This document shows, in pieces, positions 1-4,894 of a stretch of 5,066 nucleotides of DNA (position 1 is the stretch's first letter; every line of letters begins with the position of its first letter). The stretch is from Clostridia bacterium (GTDB lineage: Bacteria > Bacillota > Clostridia > Oscillospirales > CAG-382), in assembly GCA_017560285.1 (NCBI GenBank), contig JAFYOG010000070.1:1-5066 (forward strand). The letters are read 5' to 3'. Both the position numbers and the translations under genes were made by a program. The notes beneath the pieces are model-generated. The model was not told the origin of the DNA and did not search any database. It was given only the letters and a program-made list of their open reading frames with translations.

Positions 1-1
1 C

Positions 2-292
2 GTTTCGGCAGAGCGCATAGGGGAACGACCTTGTATGGGCGATATAGATATTTTAAAGGTGGATAATCTCTGCCAAAAATGCAAATCTGTTATCGAGCCT
101 ATAATCGGCAGGGAAGTAACCTATATTTCCAGCTCCACCGATTGCAATATACCTCTTTCTCTTGGCGTGCCCGCCGCTTGCATCGGCGTATATTACGGCG
201 ACGGTATGCACACCCGCGAAGAATGGGTAGAAAAATCTTCCTTACCCATCGGTTTAGAGGTTTGCATAAAAACCTTGTTAGCAATAATCTAA
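2..292 (+). CDS. M20-family zinc metallopeptidase, C-terminal part (5' end outside window)
   Basis: The frame is open from base 2 to a TAA at 290-292, giving 96 visible residues; the true start lies left of the window. An ATG at 35 is internal: the residues before it (RIGERPC) still fit the family, which often carries a G-x-RP-type segment here. The visible part matches the end of M20 dipeptidases or aminopeptidases (peptidase T and PepV relatives): a conserved SSTDCNIP segment, then small hydrophobic residues (LGVPAACIG), then GDGMHTREEWVE. The His of that last segment is the usual final zinc ligand and is followed by the acidic cap before the last helix. Such enzymes are cytoplasmic, bind two metal ions and cleave small peptides or N-acyl amino acids. 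The catalytic N-terminal half is not visible, so substrate and subgroup stay open. It converges on the glycosyltransferase operon and shares a terminator with it. Confidence 0.85.
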   Translation, partial: VSAERIGERPCMGDIDILKVDNLCQKCKSVIEPIIGREVTYISSSTDCNIPLSLGVPAACIGVYYGDGMHTREEWVEKSSLPIGLEVCIKTLLAII

Positions 293-294
293 AC

Positions 295-325
295 AAAAAA
301 GCACTTCTTGCGAAGTGCTTTTTTA
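295..325. terminator. Bidirectional intrinsic terminator
   Basis: A perfect 7-bp stem (GCACTTC at 301-307 with GAAGTGC at 312-318) encloses a TTGC tetraloop. It is flanked by an A-run on the left (295-300) and a T-run on the right (319-324), so it reads as a hairpin plus U-tract on both strands. It lies just after the stop of the M20 peptidase (292) and just before the stop of the minus-strand fusion gene (329), so it can end both convergent transcripts. Confidence 0.9.
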
Positions 326-328
326 TAT

Positions 329-2095
329 TTACTTGTTCTCTGTTAAATAAGTCAGCGGCATTTGGTATTCTTCTTCGTAAATGTTCTTCCAAACCTCGCT
401 GTTTTTTGCCATCATTTCCTCTATCTTCTCGCCGTATTTCTTTTCGGGGTTGGGGTAAATAGGCTCGGCAATATGAATGGTGTATTCCTGAACAAAAAAT
501 CCGTCCTCGCCGATAATATCCGAATCCTTCATAGTAATAAAGCAGGGAAGCACGGGTACGTTGTTCTTAACCGCAAAAACGTACGCACCCTTTTGCAAAG
601 GCTTGGGCTTGCGGTAGTTCCACCACATACTCTGCTCGGGGTAAACCAAAACGTAATGACCTTCCTGCAAAAGCTGGTTGGTAGCCTTTACAAACTTTGT
701 CAATGTCTTGGGGTTAGAAGAAAGGGGAAGTGTGTTGCAGTGGCGCATTAAATAGCCGTAAAATCCGGGGAACGACGTATAGTTGCCCTCGCGTATAACG
801 CGGTAAAACGTACGGTTGGGCTGGTTTGCCGCCTCGTATGCAAGCTGTATAGCAAAACTGTCAAAGGCGTTAAAGTGGTTACAAACTATTATCGCGCCGG
901 TATTAAGGTTTTTAAAGTTTTCAATACCCTTAATTTCCTTAATAATCAGCTTTTTATCCTTTATAAGGCTGTCAACAAACTTTCTTGCGCTTCTGTAAGC
1001 AATACCCGTCTTTATCTTTTCGCTTCTGCTGGTGCGAATATATTCTATCTCGTCGGGCTGCAAAACACGTCCGGGAGGGTCGTCCTCAACGTCCTCGTTA
1101 AACCTGCCCGCACGCTCGTATTCCTCTATTTTTTGCAAAATAGCAACCCGCGCGTGGTCTCGCTTGTATTTGTTCATACGGTTAACAAAGTTATCCTCGC
1201 GGTTTGTTTCCGCAACGGCAAGCTTGGGAAGATTTTCCATCGCCAAGGCATCCTTGGCTCTGTCCTCGTCGGTAAAGGAATGCAAAATATCAAGCATTTC
1301 TTGGTAAACGCAGGTTTCCTTGGCATATTTCCAAAAAATATCGCCGTGCTTGCAATCCTCGTAATGCCAGGGCTTGCTTGTCATAATATAGTGAATAATC
1401 TTTGCCTGTTCAATGGGGTAATCTACGTTGCAATAAACCTCGGTGTTCCAACGCTGGTCAACCCAATATACGTGGTCCTTACAAATAAGGTTAAGGTAAT
1501 CCTCATCCTGCGTAACCACAAAATCATAGGTATGCAAATATTCAATAAACTTATCCAAAACGAACTTAAGTCTAAACTGTTCGCAGTTTATAATAAGAAT
1601 ACCTGCGTTAAAGAAGTTGTATCTCGAAACACCAACAACCTTTTCGGCGTAGGTGCCGTATTCGTCAACCTGAATCATGGCTTGCTCGTGGCAGGCACCA
1701 ACGTAAGCATCCTTAATGTCTTTGTTATAAAGTCTGCTTATATCGCCCTGAATAATGGTGTCGCTGTCAATATACAACGCCTTGTTAATGTCAGGGAACA
1801 TTTCTGCAATAAACAAGCGGTAATAAGTACTGCGGGAATAATAATCTCTAATAGGAAGCTTGTGCTTAATAGAATTCAAATAATCGCTAACGTCGTCAAA
1901 CACGATCTCAAAATTATCGTTTGCAAGACCGTAAACTCGTTCCATATTGGCAACGGTTATATCGTTATGCAACACGTGAACGCAATATTTATAGTCTGTG
2001 CTTGCATTCTTTATCATAGAATAAAGCGAAACTATTGTACATTTAACGAAATTGTCATCACAAGCATAGAAAATATGTATTTTGTTATTTTCCAT
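329..2095 (-). CDS. GT8 glycosyltransferase fused to PlsC-like acyltransferase (bifunctional)
   Basis: This is a 588-residue protein with two catalytic regions. Residues 4-265 are a family 8 glycosyltransferase (retaining, nucleotide-sugar dependent): an N-terminal IHIFYACDD strand, the metal-binding DSD at 110-112 (LYIDSDT), a FNAGILIIN segment near 162-170, and a C-terminal H-x5-KPW motif at 235-243. After a charged linker (about 266-385, including GRFNEDVEDDPP) comes a PlsC/LPLAT-type acyltransferase at about 386-550: NHFNAFD gives the catalytic HX4D (H407, D412), FPGFYGYLMRH fits the acceptor-binding block, and YPEQS is the PEG-type motif with Q for G. No signal peptide or clear membrane helix is seen. 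A TTG at 2101 extends the frame by two codons, but I chose the ATG at 2095 because AGAGGA (2104-2109) sits 8 bases upstream. The gene overlaps the preceding GT8 gene by 11 bases and is last in the operon. It probably glycosylates and acylates one product; the substrates are unknown. Domain calls are firm. Confidence 0.92.
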   Translation of the reverse strand: MENNKIHIFYACDDNFVKCTIVSLYSMIKNASTDYKYCVHVLHNDITVANMERVYGLANDNFEIVFDDVSDYLNSIKHKLPIRDYYSRSTYYRLFIAEMFPDINKALYIDSDTIIQGDISRLYNKDIKDAYVGACHEQAMIQVDEYGTYAEKVVGVSRYNFFNAGILIINCEQFRLKFVLDKFIEYLHTYDFVVTQDEDYLNLICKDHVYWVDQRWNTEVYCNVDYPIEQAKIIHYIMTSKPWHYEDCKHGDIFWKYAKETCVYQEMLDILHSFTDEDRAKDALAMENLPKLAVAETNREDNFVNRMNKYKRDHARVAILQKIEEYERAGRFNEDVEDDPPGRVLQPDEIEYIRTSRSEKIKTGIAYRSARKFVDSLIKDKKLIIKEIKGIENFKNLNTGAIIVCNHFNAFDSFAIQLAYEAANQPNRTFYRVIREGNYTSFPGFYGYLMRHCNTLPLSSNPKTLTKFVKATNQLLQEGHYVLVYPEQSMWWNYRKPKPLQKGAYVFAVKNNVPVLPCFITMKDSDIIGEDGFFVQEYTIHIAEPIYPNPEKKYGEKIEEMMAKNSEVWKNIYEEEYQMPLTYLTENK

Positions 2096-2930
2096 TTGCA
2101 ATATCCTCTTTCTTAAATTTTTCTATCAAATAAATATATTCGAACAGAATATCGTCAAAGTTATAATACCCAAAAATCTTATGAACCTTGCTAACCTGCC
2201 ATTGCTTTATGTTGGCTGTGTGGGGGTAGGGCAACCAAAACAACCGCTTTGAAAAATGCCTTACCACCGTATGCTTATGCAAAAACTTCTGGTCGTTAAA
2301 CCGTTGCTTAAGCATCTTCTTTTTGGTGGTGGACCTAATAATGGCGCTTTGGTCGGCAAAGGGCAGCTTTTTGGTTTGTATCCATTTGCGTGCCTTTTCG
2401 AACAGCTTGGTTTCCTTCGCCTTTTTCATATTAAAAAGCAAAACACCTGCGTTAACGTAATTGGGGCTAACCAAATATTTACCGTAATGGTCCCGCGCCG
2501 CCGCATATTCATAATCGGTTATATCGGTATCGTAAAGCAAATGGATATCGCGGTTAAACATAATATCCGCATCCAAATACAAAAGCTTATCCGGCACACC
2601 GTCAATCATATCCGCAAAAAGCCTTATTAAGGTATAGGGCGAGCAATAAGCGTTTTCGTTGGGGCACTTGCTAAAGTTAGCCATATACAAATCCGTAACG
2701 TCAACCGTCACAGCTTCGTTTTCGGGGTTGTATTCCTTAATAACGCCGTTAAAAAAGTCCATCTGCCCCTTGGTTATCGGCGTATAGTCCTCGCGTATAT
2801 GGGATACGTCCATACTGAAAATATAAAATTTAAAGGGTTCCTTGCTTTCGGTGCGCTTTAAAATAGATAAAGTGCAGGTAAGCATACCGTCAAAAACCTT
2901 GTGGTTTCCGCAGAATAAAATATTAACCAT
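2085..2930 (-). CDS. Family 8 glycosyltransferase
   Basis: This 281-residue protein is about the full length of a single GT8 domain (LgtC/glycogenin fold). It begins with NILFCGNHKVFDGMLTC, the sugar-nucleotide binding strand and first helix. The metal-binding motif is LDAD at 119-122, followed by YVNAGVLLFN at 158-167 and ADQSA at 192-196, all standard GT8 landmarks. The C-terminal metal/phosphate motif is degenerate: His225 (RHFSKR) is present, but the KPW end appears only as IKQW at 241-244 after a longer loop, and the usual HxxGxxKPW spacing is lost. It should be cytoplasmic and transfer a hexose from a UDP-sugar; donor and acceptor cannot be told. The ATG overlaps the stop of the upstream acyltransferase by 8 bases (ATGGTTAA), and the purine stretch before it is a weak ribosome site, so translation is probably coupled. 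Its own stop overlaps the start of the fusion gene. Confidence 0.9.
   Translation of the reverse strand: MVNILFCGNHKVFDGMLTCTLSILKRTESKEPFKFYIFSMDVSHIREDYTPITKGQMDFFNGVIKEYNPENEAVTVDVTDLYMANFSKCPNENAYCSPYTLIRLFADMIDGVPDKLLYLDADIMFNRDIHLLYDTDITDYEYAAARDHYGKYLVSPNYVNAGVLLFNMKKAKETKLFEKARKWIQTKKLPFADQSAIIRSTTKKKMLKQRFNDQKFLHKHTVVRHFSKRLFWLPYPHTANIKQWQVSKVHKIFGYYNFDDILFEYIYLIEKFKKEDIANGK
2104..2109 (-). promoter_or_regulatory. Ribosome binding site deciding the fusion-gene start
   Basis: AGAGGA on the minus strand lies 8 bases before the ATG at 2095 but only 3 before the alternative TTG at 2101. The ATG is therefore the better start. The site is inside the last codons of the upstream GT8 gene, as expected for translational coupling. 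Confidence 0.75.
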
Positions 2931-3708
2931 TTTCTTCTTCTCTTTTTATATATTCAATGCATACAAAATCAGATTTCTTTGCGTTTTCGCACATAGCGTT
3001 ATATACCTTGTTTCGCAAATCCAACCGCCGGTCACGTAACGATAACTCCTTGTCGGCAAAGAACGGACCCTCAACGTAGGTAACTATCCTAAACTTTTTG
3101 CCGTTTTTGCGCTTTTGGTAGGTATTTGTAAAGCAAAATACAGGGCAATCGCACTTAACAGGGTAAGCAAACGAAACGTCGGTAAAAGGTCTTATCTTGG
3201 TATAATAAGGCCAAATATGTGCCTCGGGGTAAATAACAACGGCGTTGCCCTCGGCAATACGTTGCTCTATAGCGGCATTAAAATTCTTATAAGCACCCAT
3301 TCCGTCGGGCAAGGGCAAAGCACCTAACGAAGGTGTTATCCTGCCCAATACGGGCATGGAAACGTTGTTAGCGTGTACCACGCAATAACAGCTTTTAGGG
3401 AACGTAATCATGCTTGGCATCCCCGCATCGCCCAAGGCGTGGGTGTGGTTGCCGTATATAAAATAGCCGTTCTTTCTAAAAGGCTTTAGCTTTTCCTTGC
3501 CAATAATTTTATGCCTGAAAGCAATTTTTGTTGCAAAAAAAGCAATAGGGGTGGCAACTATTCTGTACCAAAAAAATCTTGTAAATCTTTTAAACAAGCC
3601 CTTGGGGCAATATATCCAATTCTCGTCAATGGGCTTAGCCTTAATTTCCGCTGTGGAAAATTCGTCATTAAGCTCGTCGGAGTAATATATAACCTTCCGT
3701 TTGTCCAA
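2923..3708 (-). CDS. PlsC-like lysophospholipid/glycerolipid acyltransferase family protein
   Basis: The proposed protein has 261 residues. After a hydrophobic, aromatic stretch (about residues 42-64, with FFWYRIVATPIAFFATK) that probably sits on the membrane, it has the landmarks of the PlsC/LPLAT fold: IYGNHTHALGD at 84-94 in place of the catalytic block, a VLGRITPSLGALPLP stretch at 120-134 where the acceptor-binding block is expected, and IYPEAHIWP at 159-167 as the PEG-type motif. The His-to-Asp spacing is HX5D (H88-D94) or HX3D (H90-D94), not the usual HX4D. The family transfers fatty acyl groups from acyl-ACP, acyl-CoA or acyl-phosphate to hydroxyls of lipids or, in some members, of lipid-linked sugars. 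The start is uncertain: the frame opens with a TTG at 3735, but the predicted transcript begins near 3734, and AAGGA (3719-3723) best serves the TTG at 3708. It is the first gene of the operon. Confidence 0.85.
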   Translation of the reverse strand: MDKRKVIYYSDELNDEFSTAEIKAKPIDENWIYCPKGLFKRFTRFFWYRIVATPIAFFATKIAFRHKIIGKEKLKPFRKNGYFIYGNHTHALGDAGMPSMITFPKSCYCVVHANNVSMPVLGRITPSLGALPLPDGMGAYKNFNAAIEQRIAEGNAVVIYPEAHIWPYYTKIRPFTDVSFAYPVKCDCPVFCFTNTYQKRKNGKKFRIVTYVEGPFFADKELSLRDRRLDLRNKVYNAMCENAKKSDFVCIEYIKREEENG

Positions 3709-3718
3709 AAAATTCACA

Positions 3719-3723
3719 TCCTT
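3719..3723 (-). promoter_or_regulatory. Ribosome binding site of the operon's first gene
   Basis: AAGGA on the minus strand is the only good ribosome site near the start of the acyltransferase gene. It lies 10 bases before a TTG at 3708 and only 1 base before an in-frame GTG at 3717, so the TTG at 3708 is favoured. It also falls inside the frame opened by the TTG at 3735, arguing against that start. Confidence 0.55.
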
Positions 3724-3740
3724 ATACAAATACAATCTAT

Positions 3741-3771
3741 ATTATATTCACAAAGGTTTACTCAATGTTAA
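3741..3771 (-). promoter_or_regulatory. Sigma-A-type promoter of the acyltransferase/GT8 operon
   Basis: On the minus strand there is a perfect -10 box, TATAAT (3746-3741), and a near-consensus -35 box, TTAACA (3771-3766), separated by 19 bases, which is slightly long. Transcription would start near 3734, leaving a leader of about 26 bases before the TTG start at 3708. No operator repeat is obvious. Confidence 0.6.
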
Positions 3772-3788
3772 CTTTTGCAACCTTTTAA

Positions 3789-3817
3789 TTGAAAAATTCA
3801 AAAAAATGTGTTACTAT
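3789..3817 (+). promoter_or_regulatory. Sigma-A-type promoter of the MFS remnant
   Basis: TTGAAA (3789-3794) and TACTAT (3812-3817) are separated by exactly 17 bases, and TG at 3809-3810 makes an extended -10 (TGTTACTAT). Transcription would start near 3824, about 22 bases before the ATG at 3846. It is back to back with the operon promoter on the other strand. Confidence 0.65.
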
Positions 3818-3845
3818 ATCAAAAATGAAATTATTAAGGTATATT

Positions 3846-4199
3846 ATGGAACAAAAAATCAAAAGGCTAAAGCTTGCCTGCTATACAACGAATATATCCC
3901 AATCAATAGTGGCAAACCTTTCGCCGGTGCTGTTTATAAGCTTTCATACCCTTTACGGCATTTCCTATACAATGCTGGGTATGCTGGTGTTAATCAACTT
4001 TCTCACACAGCTTATAACAGACCTTGTTTTTTCATTCTTTTCCCATAAATTCAACATCCCCTTTGCCGTAAAGCTAACCCCCGTTTTAACGGTTATGGGC
4101 TTAATAATATATAGCCTTGCGCCCGTAATGTTCCCAATAATCGCTATCCCATTGTTCCTATATATACACAAAAGCATAAAAAGAAAGCAGACGCACTAA
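3846..4199 (+). CDS. Truncated MFS transporter with internal deletion (probable pseudogene)
   Basis: This 117-residue membrane protein matches the N-terminal quarter of clostridial sugar-type MFS transporters. Segment 1 (about 9-33) has ACYTTNISQSIVANLSPVLF, segment 2 (about 40-64) has LGMLVLINFLTQLITDL, the loop carries D59 and SHKFN in place of MFS motif A, and segment 3 spans about 76-96. Full-length members have about 380-420 residues and 12 segments. Here the sequence passes after LAPVMFP (residue 97) straight into a hydrophobic stretch and a basic tail (LYIHKSIKRKQTH), which resembles the end of the last helix and C-terminus of such a transporter. I infer an in-frame internal deletion of roughly 270-300 codons. 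The ATG at 3846 is chosen over the one at 3789 because AAGG (3836-3839) lies 6 bases before it and the promoter lies downstream of 3789. Promoter, ribosome site and terminator all look intact, so a small protein may still be made, but it cannot be a working transporter alone. Confidence 0.75.
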   Translation: MEQKIKRLKLACYTTNISQSIVANLSPVLFISFHTLYGISYTMLGMLVLINFLTQLITDLVFSFFSHKFNIPFAVKLTPVLTVMGLIIYSLAPVMFPIIAIPLFLYIHKSIKRKQTH

Positions 4200-4212
4200 C
4201 GTCTGCTTTTTT
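4184..4212. terminator. Bidirectional intrinsic terminator overlapping the MFS stop codon
   Basis: The core stem GCAGACG (4187-4193) pairs with CGTCTGC (4200-4206), extended by AAA/TTT to 10 bp, around a 6-base loop, and is followed by a T-run (4207-4212). On the minus strand the hairpin is followed by TTTCTTTTT. The MFS stop codon TAA (4197-4199) is in the loop, and the stop of the minus-strand reductase is at 4214, so both convergent transcripts can end here. Confidence 0.88.
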
Positions 4213-4213
4213 A

Positions 4214-4831
4214 TTATCTAATAAAACTCGTTCTAATGCCTTCTTCTTTTTCGGGCAAGCCAAACTGTTTCTTACCCAAATCGATGCTTTTTATTAAAAA
4301 CGACATATTCTGCGCTAAGGTTCGCATGGTTTGCATTCCTTCGCCGTCCTCTAAGGCATCGCCGGGCTTGCCGCCGTGAACGCTGTTCCAATATTGGCTG
4401 GATGCAACAGGCATACCCGAAATAGTAAAATACTTGTTAAGCATATCAAAGGTGGCCGAGCAACCGCCCCGCCTTGCCACGGCAACGCTTGCGCCAACCT
4501 TCATACGCTTATCAAAGGTTGTGCTGTAAAAAAGTCTGTCTAAAAACGCAACTAATGTGCCGTTGGGCGATGCATAATAAACGGGCGAGGCAACAATTAT
4601 ACCGTCGCATTCCTTAAACTTTTCCGCAACGTCGTTAACAATCCCGCCGAAAACGCATTTTCCTTCCTTACGGCAGCCGTTGCAACCTATACAGCCTCTA
4701 ATTTCCTTGTTGCCAATATGTATAACCTCGGTTTCTATTCCGTTTGCCATAAAAATCTTTTCGGTTTCTGCTAAAGCAAGTGCAGTGTTTCCCTTTGCTT
4801 TAGGGCTGCCGTTAATTAATAATACCTTCAT
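4214..4831 (-). CDS. Flavodoxin-family NAD(P)H/FMN-type oxidoreductase with four-Cys motif
   Basis: The 205-residue protein has the flavodoxin fold of the NADPH-dependent FMN reductase/iron-sulfur flavoprotein group. The first strand and phosphate loop are MKVLLINGSPKAKGNT (GSP..GNT binds the FMN phosphate), and ASPVYYASPNG at 81-91 is the typical second flavin-contact loop, followed by LDRLFY. Between them lies a cysteine cluster, C47-x2-C50-x2-C53-x5-C59, the compact spacing known from iron-sulfur flavoproteins, although many plain flavodoxin-family reductases share similar cysteines. It is probably a cytoplasmic FMN enzyme passing electrons from NAD(P)H or ferredoxin to an unknown acceptor; a [4Fe-4S] cluster is possible but not proven. 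The frame is open up to 4864, but the ATG at 4831 is chosen because AAAGGTG (4840-4846) lies 8 bases upstream and the protein then begins with the conserved strand. No own promoter is evident. Confidence 0.9.
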   Translation of the reverse strand: MKVLLINGSPKAKGNTALALAETEKIFMANGIETEVIHIGNKEIRGCIGCNGCRKEGKCVFGGIVNDVAEKFKECDGIIVASPVYYASPNGTLVAFLDRLFYSTTFDKRMKVGASVAVARRGGCSATFDMLNKYFTISGMPVASSQYWNSVHGGKPGDALEDGEGMQTMRTLAQNMSFLIKSIDLGKKQFGLPEKEEGIRTSFIR

Positions 4832-4839
4832 ATCGCCAT

Positions 4840-4846
4840 CACCTTT
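4840..4846 (-). promoter_or_regulatory. Ribosome binding site of the flavodoxin-family gene
   Basis: AAAGGTG on the minus strand sits 8 bases before the ATG at 4831 and rules out the longer start at 4864, which would place this site inside the coding region. Confidence 0.75.
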
Positions 4847-4850
4847 CAAA

Positions 4851-4880
4851 AATAAGGCTGTCAATAAAGACAGCCTTTTA
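4851..4880 (-). terminator. Intrinsic terminator or attenuator after the cyclophilin gene
   Basis: A perfect 9-bp stem (AAGGCTGTC 4854-4862 with GACAGCCTT 4869-4877) surrounds a 6-base loop. On the minus strand it is followed by ATTTTTG. It lies 15 bases after the cyclophilin stop (4895) and ends about 5 bases before the ribosome site of the reductase gene. It should end cyclophilin transcription, fully or partly. The plus-strand side has only TTTT followed by AATAT and is weaker. Confidence 0.8.
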
Positions 4881-4894
4881 ATATAATATTCAGT

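Noticed and set aside
79..462. Plus-strand open frame running across the terminator at 295-325
   Set aside because: It overlaps the M20 peptidase in another frame, crosses a strong terminator and ends inside the antisense of the fusion gene. The product is Arg/Ser/Phe-rich and meaningless.
875..2116. Long plus-strand open frame (413 codons) opposite the fusion gene
   Set aside because: It lies antisense to a gene with clear GT8 and acyltransferase motifs. Its product is a hydrophobic Val/Asn/Leu-rich string without any domain pattern, as expected for a shadow frame caused by codon bias on the other strand.
2256..2630. Plus-strand open frame of 124 codons opposite the stand-alone GT8 gene
   Set aside because: It is antisense to a well-supported GT8 gene, has no ribosome site that I can see and no recognisable motif.
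3701..4048. Alternative plus-strand frame over the divergent region and the MFS start
   Set aside because: It begins before the predicted plus-strand promoter. The overlapping frame starting at 3846 has the ribosome site and the membrane segments of an MFS protein.
4859..4864. TTGACA on the minus strand inside the hairpin, as a -35 box for the reductase gene
   Set aside because: With 16 to 18 bases of spacing the matching hexamers (GTGATG, TGATGG, GATGGC) do not resemble a -10 box, and a start there would lie at or past the ATG. The match is part of the hairpin loop and stem.
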